64,000 bases of DNA from contig NZ_CP046242.1 in assembly GCF_023205095.1 (NCBI RefSeq), positions 3,213,001 through 3,277,000 of the forward strand. The letters run 5' to 3'. Each line of letters begins with the position of its first letter. The stretch's first letter is position 1. The position numbers were made by a program, and so were the translations under genes. The notes below the pieces were generated by a model that was given only the letters and a program-made list of their open reading frames with translations, did no database searches and was not told the DNA's origin. Positions 44,343 through 53,365 of this stretch are shown piece after piece. This DNA is from Bizionia sp. M204 (GTDB lineage Bacteria; Bacteroidota; Bacteroidia; Flavobacteriales; Flavobacteriaceae).

Positions 44343-46613
44343 ATGCAGTTCAAGTCATCCCTAGTTTGTTTAGTTTTTGTGAGTGTCATTTTTAGTTGTT
44401 CTAATAAAACACTAGAACCCACATTACAACAAATAATTCCTATCCCTTTAAATCAAACCATGGAGCCAGGTTATTTCATTCTCTCTAATGACACAGGCTT
44501 AAATTTTGAGGAAGAATTTTCCGTAGCGGGAAATTTTTTAAAAGATTATATTGAATCTGGAAGCGCATTCAAGTTAAATCAAGGAAATGATATTGTATTT
44601 GAAAAAGATGAAACTATAACAAATGAAGAAGGGTACACTTTAAACGTTTCGTCAAACCGCATCCTGATTAAAGCGAAAACAGGAAAAGGTGCCTTTTATG
44701 CCGTTCAGAGTTTACGCCAATTATTCCCTGTTGGTTTAGAAAACAACTCATTTTCAGATGCTGAAATAATTGTCCAAAACATCAGCATACAAGATGAGCC
44801 TAAATTTGTGTATCGTGGGATGCATTTAGATGTTGGTCGACATATGTTTTCTGTCAATTTTATCAAGAAATACATTGATGCGTTAGCCCTTTTAAAAATG
44901 AACACCTTTCATTGGCATCTTACCGAAGATCAAGGTTGGCGTATTGAAATAAAAAAATATCCAAAATTGCAAGAAATTGCAGCCTATCGTGATGAAACAC
45001 TCATAGGTCATTATAACACACAACCTCAAAAATTTGATGGCAAACGCTATGGTGGGTTTTATACTCAAGAAGAAATTAAAGATATTGTGGCCTATGCTAC
45101 AGCACGATTTGTAACGGTCATTCCCGAAATTGAATTACCAGGTCATTCTCAAGCTGCTATTGCTGCTTATCCGGAATTGGGATGTACAGGTGAACAAGTA
45201 AAAGTAGCAACAAAAGGTGGCGTTTTTGAGAACATTTATTGTCCGAAAGAAGAAACCTTTACCTTTTTAGAAGATGTTTTTGATGAGGTTTTGGAATTAT
45301 TCCCGAGCACATATATCCATATTGGAGGCGATGAAGCGCCAAAAACACGCTGGAAAAACTGCGATCACTGTCAGGCTTTAATTAAAAAAGAAGGTTTAAA
45401 AGATGAACACGAGTTGCAGAGTTATTTTATTTCTAGAATTGAAAAATACTTGAATAGTAAAGGCCGCCAAATTATTGGTTGGGATGAAATTTTGGAAGGT
45501 GGTTTAGCGCCGAATGCTACGGTTATGTCTTGGCGTGGTTTTGAAGGTGCTATTGAAGCTGCTAAACAAGGTCATGATGTTATTTTAACTCCAGGCTCTC
45601 ATGCTTATTTTGACCATTACCAATCGGAAAATAAGGATGAACCCGTTGCTATTGGTGGTTTCCTGCCATTAGAAAAAGTGTATAGTTTAAATCCTATTCC
45701 AGATGAATTAACAGAAGAACAAGCCAAATATGTACTTGGAGCACAAGGGAATGTTTGGACGGAATATATCCCAACTCCCGAAAAAGTGGAGTATATGGTT
45801 TTTCCACGAATATTAGCGCTTGCGGAAGTGGTTTGGTCTGGGCCAGAAAATAGAGATTACAAGGAGTTTGTTTCTAGGGTTGAGAATTTTCATAAACGCA
45901 TGGACGCTCTAGATATTAATTATGCTAATCACTTATATGAAATTGAAGGTAACATGGTAACTGATGGTAATGAAGCGGTGTATGAATTAAAAACGGCAAC
46001 CGCGGGAAAAGAAATTCATTATACTTTAGATGGTTCTGAACCGACCATCAATTCTGAAATTTATAAAACAGGAATTCCTATTACTAAAAGTGAAAACATA
46101 AAGGCGATAATTTTTGCCAATGAAAAACCCTTAGGAACCACATACAATCAAACTATTAATTGGCATAAAGCACTTGGGCATAAAATTACTTTGGATGTAC
46201 ATCCGCATCATGCTTATACCGGAAGTGGTTCAGGTGGTTTAGTTAATGGTATTTCTGGAAGCAATGAACGTTATGGCGATAAAGAATGGTTAGGGTTTTG
46301 GGGCGAAGATGTTGAAGTCACAATTGATTTAGGTGCTGAAACCGATATTAGTTCTATTTCCACACGTTTTCATAACGGCAATGGACAATGGATTTATGCA
46401 CCTGAAAAAATAGAAATTGAGCTGGATAATAATCAAATTTTTGAAGTTGATGTGCCAACATCAGAAAGCCTCTTGGCACCAGTCTCGTTTGAACAACAAG
46501 CTACAACCCAATTCTTAAAATTGAGAATTTCTAATTATGGAATTATTCCAGAAGGCAAACAAGGCGCAGGAAATCCAGCTTGGACATTTATTGATGAAAT
46601 AATCGTAAATTAA
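44343..46613 (+). CDS. GH20 beta-N-acetylhexosaminidase lipoprotein
   Basis: The 756-residue protein has a lipoprotein signal (LVCLVFVSVIFSCSNKT), a GH20b N-terminal domain, and the catalytic barrel with MNTFHWHLTEDQGWRIEIKKYP and the catalytic Asp-Glu pair in YIHIGGDEAPKTRW. C-terminal modules like those of the GH92 protein follow: a chitobiase-type piece (IHYTLDGSEPTINSEIY) and a discoidin-like domain from about 610. It removes terminal GlcNAc from glycans. Leads the plus-strand operon; cutC begins one base after its stop. Confidence 0.94.
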   Translation: MQFKSSLVCLVFVSVIFSCSNKTLEPTLQQIIPIPLNQTMEPGYFILSNDTGLNFEEEFSVAGNFLKDYIESGSAFKLNQGNDIVFEKDETITNEEGYTLNVSSNRILIKAKTGKGAFYAVQSLRQLFPVGLENNSFSDAEIIVQNISIQDEPKFVYRGMHLDVGRHMFSVNFIKKYIDALALLKMNTFHWHLTEDQGWRIEIKKYPKLQEIAAYRDETLIGHYNTQPQKFDGKRYGGFYTQEEIKDIVAYATARFVTVIPEIELPGHSQAAIAAYPELGCTGEQVKVATKGGVFENIYCPKEETFTFLEDVFDEVLELFPSTYIHIGGDEAPKTRWKNCDHCQALIKKEGLKDEHELQSYFISRIEKYLNSKGRQIIGWDEILEGGLAPNATVMSWRGFEGAIEAAKQGHDVILTPGSHAYFDHYQSENKDEPVAIGGFLPLEKVYSLNPIPDELTEEQAKYVLGAQGNVWTEYIPTPEKVEYMVFPRILALAEVVWSGPENRDYKEFVSRVENFHKRMDALDINYANHLYEIEGNMVTDGNEAVYELKTATAGKEIHYTLDGSEPTINSEIYKTGIPITKSENIKAIIFANEKPLGTTYNQTINWHKALGHKITLDVHPHHAYTGSGSGGLVNGISGSNERYGDKEWLGFWGEDVEVTIDLGAETDISSISTRFHNGNGQWIYAPEKIEIELDNNQIFEVDVPTSESLLAPVSFEQQATTQFLKLRISNYGIIPEGKQGAGNPAWTFIDEIIVN

Positions 46614-46614
46614 T

Positions 46615-47319
46615 ATGCTACTAGAAATTTGTGCCAATTCTTACCAATCTGCTATAAATGCCGAAAAAGCAGGAGCACAGCGTATTGAGCTTTGTAGCGA
46701 ATTAGCGGTTGGTGGTATAACACCTAGTTACGGACTTATTAAACAGGTAGTTGAGGTGCTTTCTATTCCTGTTTTTGTCTTAATCCGACCACGTTCTGGA
46801 AATTTTACCTATTCAGAGGCCGAGTTTAACATTATAAAAAAGGATATTGAAATCTGTAAAAAATTAGGTGTTCACGGTATTGTTTCTGGTGTCTTAAATG
46901 AAAATAATACTATTGATTTACAACGAACTCAAGCGTTAATTGAATTGTCAAAACCACTGTCATTCACCTTTCATCGTGCTTTTGACTGTGTGCCAAATCC
47001 CATAGAAGCTTTGGAACAATTAATCGCTATAGGTGTTCAACGAATTCTAACATCTGGATTAGAACCTTCTACAGAAAAAGGTTTGGATATGTTGCTGAAA
47101 TTGAATGAAAAAGCCGAAAAAAGAACCATTATTTTAGCAGGATCTGGAATCAATGCGGAAAACGCGTCTAAATTTAAAGATGCTGGATTACATGAAATTC
47201 ATGCTTCGGCTTCCACAGTTCTTTCAACCAAAAATAATCATGCCTACTTCGGAAATACGCAACAAACGGTTTCTTCCGTAGAAACTATAGAAAACATATT
47301 AAATAAAATCCATTCATGA
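46615..47319 (+). CDS. cutC: CutC family protein
   Basis: The 234-residue TIM-barrel protein carries MLLEICANSYQSAINAEKAGAQRIELCSELAVGGITPS, VLIRPRSGNF and FHRAFDC. CutC was first linked to copper tolerance in E. coli, but the biochemical role is unsettled. It overlaps the PNGase gene by 4 bases (ATGA) and sits in a glycan-degradation operon, which argues for a sugar-related activity rather than copper handling; that is inference. Confidence 0.92.
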   Translation: MLLEICANSYQSAINAEKAGAQRIELCSELAVGGITPSYGLIKQVVEVLSIPVFVLIRPRSGNFTYSEAEFNIIKKDIEICKKLGVHGIVSGVLNENNTIDLQRTQALIELSKPLSFTFHRAFDCVPNPIEALEQLIAIGVQRILTSGLEPSTEKGLDMLLKLNEKAEKRTIILAGSGINAENASKFKDAGLHEIHASASTVLSTKNNHAYFGNTQQTVSSVETIENILNKIHS

Positions 47320-48527
47320 AATTAAGATATCTTCCTTTATTTTTTTTATTAATTGTAGCGTGTCAAAAGCCTTTAAAACCAATAGGAGATAAAGAAATTA
47401 CTGTTTTTAAAGACACCCATCTTTATTTTGATATGGCTTTTAATCCCGATAGTGATCGGGACGATAGTATTCAACCAACAGATTCTATTATTCGTTTGGA
47501 TGCTGGTCGCGTTTTATTAAAGAAAGTCACCTTGCCTGATTATCAGAAGCAGGCATCTGTGTCCGTTAAAATGACCCTGACTTCCAATGGTGATCCTTGG
47601 GATAAATCGGGTTCGTTGTTTGTGATTCCTACGACTTCTGATTTGAATTTATTAGATTTTGAAAGCGAGACATTAACAAAAGAACAATTTCTAAATGAAG
47701 CTCCCGGAATTGTTTCAAAAAAAATAGATGATAAACTATACGAACCAAATATTGAATTGTTGCGTTTTATGACGCCTTTTGGTGTAGGTTTTTTTAATGA
47801 TAACGAACGTGTAGCAGCTTTAAAACCCGTTTATATTCCAATTTGGGAAAATAATGTCCAGTGGGAACAGGATATTACCCAACTATTACCCGTTTTAGAA
47901 AACGAGGTTTATATTGGTGTTTTTATTGATACTTGGACCAAGGAAGGATATAAGCTTTCGGTACGTCTAGATTTTGATGAAAGCGATATTCCAAATCACA
48001 TAAAAAAAGAACATGACGTCATTTCTGTAGTCAATACCAGTAAATATGCTGGTGCGCAACAATTTTATGATGCGTTTCATAAAGGGGATTTGCAAGTAGA
48101 TTTACCAGTTGATGAAACACTAAAAAACGCCAAATTATATTATATCACAACAGGCCATGGTGGACATGCCGAAGGTGATGAGTTTACAAAAAAAGAAAAT
48201 ATAATTAGCTTTAATGGTGAAGTTGTGAAGCAGTTTGTACCATGGCGAGACGATTGTGCCAGCTTTAGGCGATTTAATCCAACATCAGGTGTTTGGACAG
48301 AAAAAACAACCTGGAAAGGCGAAGACATAGAAGAACGGATTGCATCATCAGATTACTCACGATCCAATTGGTGCCCTGGAAGTGACGTAAAACCTGAAAT
48401 TATTGAACTCGGTACTATTAAAGCAGGAAATCATACGTTTACGTTTTCCATTCCGGAAGCACAAGCTATTGAAAATGATAAAATAAACTACTGGATGGTT
48501 TCGGCTTATCTGGTTTACGATAAGTAA
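47316..48527 (+). CDS. PNGase F-like peptide-N-glycosidase lipoprotein
   Basis: The 403-residue protein has a lipoprotein signal (PLFFLLIVACQKP). It matches the two-domain beta-sandwich of PNGase F: the WD of NGDPWDKSGSLFV aligns with catalytic Asp60 of the Elizabethkingia enzyme, GGHAEGDEF with Glu206, and SSDYSRSNWCPGSDV near the C-terminus is typical. At the place of Glu118 (TETW) this protein reads IDTW, so Asp replaces Glu. Alignment was done by eye from memory. PNGase F releases whole N-glycans from Asn, the first step for the surrounding glycosidases. A repeat-like palindrome lies inside the gene (47444-47461). Its stop overlaps the next start (TAATG). Confidence 0.82.
   Translation: MKLRYLPLFFLLIVACQKPLKPIGDKEITVFKDTHLYFDMAFNPDSDRDDSIQPTDSIIRLDAGRVLLKKVTLPDYQKQASVSVKMTLTSNGDPWDKSGSLFVIPTTSDLNLLDFESETLTKEQFLNEAPGIVSKKIDDKLYEPNIELLRFMTPFGVGFFNDNERVAALKPVYIPIWENNVQWEQDITQLLPVLENEVYIGVFIDTWTKEGYKLSVRLDFDESDIPNHIKKEHDVISVVNTSKYAGAQQFYDAFHKGDLQVDLPVDETLKNAKLYYITTGHGGHAEGDEFTKKENIISFNGEVVKQFVPWRDDCASFRRFNPTSGVWTEKTTWKGEDIEERIASSDYSRSNWCPGSDVKPEIIELGTIKAGNHTFTFSIPEAQAIENDKINYWMVSAYLVYDK
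47444..47461. repeat. Palindrome TCCCGATAGTGATCGGGA inside the PNGase gene
   Basis: Arms CCCGAT and ATCGGG with a 4-base AGTG centre resemble the TCCCGATAGC-type palindromes that occur between genes in many Flavobacteria. Here it is read in frame as PDSDRD, an Asp-rich turn between predicted strands, and does not break the gene. Confidence 0.5.
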
Positions 48528-50992
48528 TGAAACACGTTTTCTATATTGGTTTATGTCTAATTATTTTGGGATGCCAAAAGCAATTGGATGTGCCAGAAAT
48601 TCGGTTATTACATGATAATTGGCAATTTAAATCTAGCGATAATACCGATTGGTTAACGGCAAAAATTCCAGGAAATGTATTTTCTGATTTGTTAGATAAT
48701 GCAGAAATTCCAGATCCATTTATTGGTACTAATGAAGATTCTGTGCAATGGGTTTCTAAAACCGATTGGGAATACCAAACAACGTTTCAAGTAGACTCCA
48801 AAACCTTACAGAAAAGACATGTTGAATTGAACTTTGGAGGTTTAGACACCTACGCTTCCGTGTACTTAAATGATTCTTTAATTCTAAAAACGGCCAATGC
48901 GTTCCGTGAATTTTCTATAGATGTGAAACCACTTCTAAAAACGGAAAATACCTTGCGCATTCTTTTTGAGAATACAACAAAACACGAAGAAGCCGCAAAA
49001 GCCCAACTAAACTATACACTACCTGAAGGGAATCGTATTTTTACCAGAAAAGGCCAATTCCAATATGGTTGGGATTGGGGACCAAAACTGAATACGTCTG
49101 GAATTTGGAGGCCTATAAAATTGGTGACTTGGAACACATTAAAAATTCAAGATGCTTATATTAAACAGACTGTTTTAAATGACTCGCTTGCAAAACTCAA
49201 CGCTAGATTCAATTTAAATACATCTATAGCAAATTTGGACTATGATCTTTTTATAAATGATTCATTAATCCAATCTGGTTATATGTCTGATAAAGATATA
49301 CCGCAATTTAATTTTACTATTAAAAACCCGAAACTTTGGTGGCCGCATAATTTAGGTAATCCGTATTTGTATGATATTAAAGTGGTAATTAAAAAGGATA
49401 ATACTGTTTTAGATTCTGTTTCCGTTAAAAAAGGCCTGCGCACTATTAAGTTAATTACGGAAAAAGATAGCTTGGGCGAATCTTTTTATTTTGAGGTAAA
49501 CGGCAAACCGGTATATGCTAAAGGTGCCAATTACATTCCGCAAAATAGTATGCAAAACAAAGTAACGGATGCACATTATAATAACTTGTTAAATGACGCA
49601 GTAGAAGCAAACATGAACATGCTACGTGTCTGGGGAGGCGGAATTTATGAGAATTCTATTTTTTATGATTTATGCGATGCAAAAGGCATCCTTATCTGGC
49701 AAGATTTTATGTTTGCATGTGCTATGTATCCTGGCGATGCTGAATTTTTAGAAAACGTAAAACAAGAGGCCATTGATAACGTGAAGCGTCTACGAAACCA
49801 TGCTTCCATAGCACTATGGTGTGGTAATAATGAAAATTCTGAAGGTTGGCATCGTTGGGGTTGGCAGGATGGCAGATCTGAAACCGAAAAAACAGAGATT
49901 TGGAATCATTATCTCAAGGTGTTCGATTCTATATTGCCCAAAACAGTTGCAACTTATTCAGATACAGATTATTGGGAAACATCTCCAAAATTTGGACGTG
50001 GTAATCCGCAATTCGAGTTTCAAGGCGATGCACATGACTGGTGGGTTTGGCATGATGGCTATCCGTTTGAACATTTTGAAGATCAAGTACCACGATTTAT
50101 GAGTGAATTTGGATTTCAATCCTTTCCGAGTTATAACCTCATTAATTATATCAATAAGAATGATTCAGATTCTTTACGTATTACTTCAGAAGGCATTAAA
50201 AACCATCAAAAACATAAAAGAGGATTTCAAGTAATTGATGAGTATATGGCCCGCGATTACTTGGTGCCAAATAACCCTGAAGATTACGTGTATATAAGTC
50301 AGCTGCTTCAAGCTTATGGTATAACTAAAGGTATTGAAGCACAGCGTAGAGCAAAACCCTACAATATGGGCACGTTGTATTGGCAGTTAAATGATTGTTG
50401 GCCCGCAATTTCTTGGTCGAGTATTGATTTTTTTGGGAATTGGAAAGCCTTGCATTATAAGGCGAAGCGAAGTTTTGAGAATGTCCTTATTTCTTCGGAA
50501 GTAAAACAGGATTCACTTAAAATATATCTGATTAATGATACATTTAACACTTTTTCAGGAACGCTATCTACAAACATATTGAATTTTTCAGGTGAAGTGA
50601 TTTGGGAAAATTCTCAAGAAATAATGGTAAAGCCAAATTCAAGTGCCATAAAACAACGGATAGGTTTATCTGGGTTTTCATTCAATAAGAACAAAGTGGT
50701 AATTGTTTCGAAGTTTCAAAAATCCGAATCGCTCTTTTATTTGGTAAAACCTAAAGATTTGGAATTACCTGCAAAAGCTATTCAAAAGGAAGTTATTAAA
50801 ACTAGTGATGGGTTTACAATAAGGCTATCATCTAAAACACTTCAAAAAGATGTCTTTTTATTTTGTAATGAATCCGGACATTTTTCCGACAATTACTTTG
50901 ATTTGTTGCCTAATGAAGAAAAACAAATCGTTTTTAAAACAGATGCTAAAGTTTTAAATGATTTGAAAATCAAAAGTTTAAATGATCGCTAA
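48527..50992 (+). CDS. GH2 beta-mannosidase lipoprotein
   Basis: The 821-residue protein has a short lipoprotein signal (YIGLCLIILGCQKQL) and the GH2 layout: jelly-roll sugar-binding domain, immunoglobulin-like domain, barrel (about 310-610) and C-terminal beta domains. The acid/base Glu is in LWCGNNENSEGWHRW and the nucleophile Glu in PRFMSEFGFQSFPS. The RVWGGGIYEN and NYIPQNSM motifs are those of beta-mannosidases. It would cut the core Man-beta-1,4-GlcNAc bond of N-glycans. Last gene of the operon. Confidence 0.93.
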   Translation: MKHVFYIGLCLIILGCQKQLDVPEIRLLHDNWQFKSSDNTDWLTAKIPGNVFSDLLDNAEIPDPFIGTNEDSVQWVSKTDWEYQTTFQVDSKTLQKRHVELNFGGLDTYASVYLNDSLILKTANAFREFSIDVKPLLKTENTLRILFENTTKHEEAAKAQLNYTLPEGNRIFTRKGQFQYGWDWGPKLNTSGIWRPIKLVTWNTLKIQDAYIKQTVLNDSLAKLNARFNLNTSIANLDYDLFINDSLIQSGYMSDKDIPQFNFTIKNPKLWWPHNLGNPYLYDIKVVIKKDNTVLDSVSVKKGLRTIKLITEKDSLGESFYFEVNGKPVYAKGANYIPQNSMQNKVTDAHYNNLLNDAVEANMNMLRVWGGGIYENSIFYDLCDAKGILIWQDFMFACAMYPGDAEFLENVKQEAIDNVKRLRNHASIALWCGNNENSEGWHRWGWQDGRSETEKTEIWNHYLKVFDSILPKTVATYSDTDYWETSPKFGRGNPQFEFQGDAHDWWVWHDGYPFEHFEDQVPRFMSEFGFQSFPSYNLINYINKNDSDSLRITSEGIKNHQKHKRGFQVIDEYMARDYLVPNNPEDYVYISQLLQAYGITKGIEAQRRAKPYNMGTLYWQLNDCWPAISWSSIDFFGNWKALHYKAKRSFENVLISSEVKQDSLKIYLINDTFNTFSGTLSTNILNFSGEVIWENSQEIMVKPNSSAIKQRIGLSGFSFNKNKVVIVSKFQKSESLFYLVKPKDLELPAKAIQKEVIKTSDGFTIRLSSKTLQKDVFLFCNESGHFSDNYFDLLPNEEKQIVFKTDAKVLNDLKIKSLNDR

Positions 50993-50997
50993 ACTTT

Positions 50998-51029
50998 AAC
51001 ACCACCTTAAAAATTGCTTGGTGTTTTTA
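50998..51029 (+). terminator. Weak terminator after the GH20-cutC-PNGase-GH2 operon
   Basis: Arms AACACCA (50998-51004) and TGGTGTT (51019-51025) with a 14-base loop are followed by TTTT. It lies 6 bases after the beta-mannosidase stop. Confidence 0.6.
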
Positions 51030-51033
51030 GCTT

Positions 51034-51041
51034 TATCTTTG
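51034..51041 (+). promoter_or_regulatory. -7 box of the metallophosphoesterase gene
   Basis: TATCTTTG matches TAnnTTTG; a TTG lies 17 bases upstream (51014-51016), slightly closer than the best spacing. The box lies 25 bases before the ATG. Confidence 0.5.
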
Positions 51042-51065
51042 CAATCGCTTGAAAAAATAAAATGT

Positions 51066-52301
51066 ATGTCGCGTTGGATTATTGCTTTAATTATATTTTC
51101 AGTTGTCATTTTTGTTGTGGAATTTTACGCCTTTCAGGCACTAAAGGCCATAACTAAAAATAAGCTGATTAAGGGAATTTGGATTATTTCGGCAATTGCC
51201 ATTTATGCCTACTTCCTGTATGTTTTATATATAACACCCCGAAGTGCTGGTCAAACCAACACGTTTCAATTGGCAGCTGGATTTATGCTCACATTTTTAA
51301 TTCCGAAATTATTTTTAGTAGTCATTATGTTTGGCGAAGATGTATTTCGTGTATTTAGAAAAGGTTATTCATGGGTGTCGCCAGGCGTTACGGCAGATTT
51401 TGAAAGTCGTCGGATTTTTATTGCCAAAATAGCTTTAGGCTTAGCCGCTATTCCATTTGCTTCTTTTATTTATGGTATTGTTCAAGGACGATATAACTAT
51501 AAAGTATTGAAATATCATCTCACTTTTAACGATTTACCAGAAGCTTTTGATGGTTTTAAAATCACACAGATTTCTGATATTCATTCCGGAAGTTTTACTA
51601 GTAAAGAAAAAATTCAATATGGTGTAGATTTAATCAATCAACAGGAAACGGACCTCATGTTATTTACAGGCGATTTGGTAAATAATATGGCAACAGAGAT
51701 GGACGATTGGATAGATATGTTTAAAACCTTGGATGCGCCTTATGGTAAATTTTCCGTGTTGGGAAATCATGATTATGGTGATTATGTAGAATGGGATTCA
51801 GCTGAAGATAAAGTTAAAAACTTCCAAGCAGTAAAAGATATTCATCCTAAAATTGGATTCGATTTATTATTAGATGAACATCGCTACATAGAAAAAGATG
51901 GTCAGCGATTAGCTCTGATAGGTGTTGAAAACTGGGGAAAAGGCTTTAATCAAGCTGGCGATTTACAAAAGGCGTCGGCAAATGTATCCAAAGAGGACTT
52001 TAAAATTTTGATGACTCATGATCCATCGCACTGGGAGTATCAAGTAAAAGCAGACGATTTCAATTATCACTTAACCTTAAGTGGCCATACACATGGTCTG
52101 CAAATGGGTATTGAAATACCAGGTTGGTTTAAATGGAGTCCCTCGCAATATATTTACAAACAATGGGCTGGATTATACCAGGAGTTTGGGCGTTATATTA
52201 ATGTGAACCGTGGGTTTGGTTATCACGCGTTTCCGGGACGCGTTGGTATTTGGCCAGAAGTAACCGTAATTGAGCTTAAAAAGGGCGTAAAAAACGCTTA
52301 A
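51066..52301 (+). CDS. Membrane-anchored metallophosphoesterase
   Basis: Start set at ATG 51066 (MSRWIIALIIFSVVIFVVEFYAF), 25 bases after a -7 box; the frame upstream is open but would place the start before the promoter. The 411-residue protein has four membrane spans in its first 160 residues, then a calcineurin-like phosphatase with ISDIHSGSF, FTGDLVNN, GNHDYGDYVEW, MTHDPSHW and LSGHTHGLQMG providing the two-metal site. Such proteins act on phosphate esters, possibly UDP-diacylglucosamine-type lipids; the substrate is not known. Confidence 0.9.
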   Translation: MSRWIIALIIFSVVIFVVEFYAFQALKAITKNKLIKGIWIISAIAIYAYFLYVLYITPRSAGQTNTFQLAAGFMLTFLIPKLFLVVIMFGEDVFRVFRKGYSWVSPGVTADFESRRIFIAKIALGLAAIPFASFIYGIVQGRYNYKVLKYHLTFNDLPEAFDGFKITQISDIHSGSFTSKEKIQYGVDLINQQETDLMLFTGDLVNNMATEMDDWIDMFKTLDAPYGKFSVLGNHDYGDYVEWDSAEDKVKNFQAVKDIHPKIGFDLLLDEHRYIEKDGQRLALIGVENWGKGFNQAGDLQKASANVSKEDFKILMTHDPSHWEYQVKADDFNYHLTLSGHTHGLQMGIEIPGWFKWSPSQYIYKQWAGLYQEFGRYINVNRGFGYHAFPGRVGIWPEVTVIELKKGVKNA

Positions 52302-52398
52302 ATTGATGTATTTGGGCATCTAGCTTTATTGATTGTTAGTCAAAATAAAAAAAATTACGTAGGTTTGTTATAGCACATTTGGCTTAAACTGATATTGT

Positions 52399-52695
52399 AT
52401 GTCAAAATTTGGGGAACTTATAGATGTTAATATTCCTGTTTTATTAGATTTTTTTACGGAATGGAACGACCAATCAACAGCTATGCATGCAGTATTGCGA
52501 GATGTTGCTGCTGCACTTGGTGATAAAGCCAAAGTTATTAAAATTGATGTTGATAAAAATAAGGAATTAGCCGAAGCGCTTCGCGTTAAAGGCTTGCCAA
52601 CATTAATCATCTACAAAAATGGTGAAATGAAATGGCGCCATAGTGGAGAACAAGATGCCAACACGCTTATAGGCATTATTCAAGAATATATTTAA
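52399..52695 (+). CDS. Thioredoxin-fold protein without active-site cysteines
   Basis: The 98-residue protein keeps the thioredoxin fold (VLLDFFTEWNDQSTAM, KVIKIDVDKNKELAEALRVKGLPTLIIYKNGEMKWRHSGEQD, with the cis-Pro in GLPT), but the WCGPC motif is replaced by EWNDQS, so no redox Cys remains. It cannot act as a disulfide reductase and is probably a binding or chaperone-like protein. A -7 box TAGGTTTG lies at 52360-52367. Stop codons of this gene and the convergent deacetylase overlap. Confidence 0.88.
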   Translation: MSKFGELIDVNIPVLLDFFTEWNDQSTAMHAVLRDVAAALGDKAKVIKIDVDKNKELAEALRVKGLPTLIIYKNGEMKWRHSGEQDANTLIGIIQEYI

Positions 52696-53360
52696 ATAGG
52701 TAGCCTTTTAAAGCTATATCCTTTTTCTGAAAAGTAGACAAGTACTTTAGGTAGTGCATGCATAAGGTTTTTAGAAGCTTTCACACTATCATGGAATACA
52801 ATAATACTTCCTGGCCTTGCTTCATTAATAACATTGTTATAACAGGTTTCTGGAGCTGTTTCTTTTTCCCAGTCAAAAGACAAAATACTCCAAGTAACAA
52901 CCGTATACCCTAATGCTTTCAAGGTTTTCCCTTGACTTGGTTTTATTTGTCCATAAGGCGGTCTAAATAAGCATGATGGATGAGCGTCTTGCATAGCAAC
53001 TTCAGATTTTTCCAATTCAAAATTAATAATTGTTTGTGCTTCACGGATATCCGAAATATAATTTTCTACTGTTGTGCGCCAACCTTTTAAATGCGTATTC
53101 GAATGGTTCCCAACGCGATGACCTTCATTCAGAATATTATGAAAAATTTCGGGATGTTTCTGAATGTTATTGCCAATACAGAAAAATGTTGCTTTTGCTT
53201 GATATTGCTTTAAAGTATCTAGTGTCCATTGGGTAATTTCTGGTGTCGGACCATCATCAAACGTCAGGTATAACACCTTTTCAGAAGTAGAAAACTCCCA
53301 AACATAGTCTGGGAGTATTTTTTTTATAATCGTTGGTGTTTTAACAGGAACAATTCCCAT
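52692..53360 (-). CDS. Polysaccharide deacetylase (NodB domain)
   Basis: The 222-residue protein has the CE4 motifs: LYLTFDDGPTPE (catalytic Asp and metal Asp), VGNHSNTHLKGW (metal His pair) and RPPYGQIKPSQ. It removes N-acetyl groups from GlcNAc polymers such as peptidoglycan or exopolysaccharide. No signal peptide is evident. It follows the DUF2723 gene by 5 bases and is probably co-transcribed. Confidence 0.88.
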   Translation of the reverse strand: MGIVPVKTPTIIKKILPDYVWEFSTSEKVLYLTFDDGPTPEITQWTLDTLKQYQAKATFFCIGNNIQKHPEIFHNILNEGHRVGNHSNTHLKGWRTTVENYISDIREAQTIINFELEKSEVAMQDAHPSCLFRPPYGQIKPSQGKTLKALGYTVVTWSILSFDWEKETAPETCYNNVINEARPGSIIVFHDSVKASKNLMHALPKVLVYFSEKGYSFKRLPI

Positions 53361-53365
53361 ATAGT

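Noticed and set aside
38846-50992. Classical polysaccharide utilisation locus
   Set aside because: There is no SusC/SusD pair, no hybrid two-component or anti-sigma/sigma regulator within the locus, so the term would overstate it.
52353-52367. ACGTAG half-site near the thioredoxin-like gene as a fourth operator
   Set aside because: Only one half of the palindrome is present, and the TAG is part of the -7 box TAGGTTTG; likely chance.
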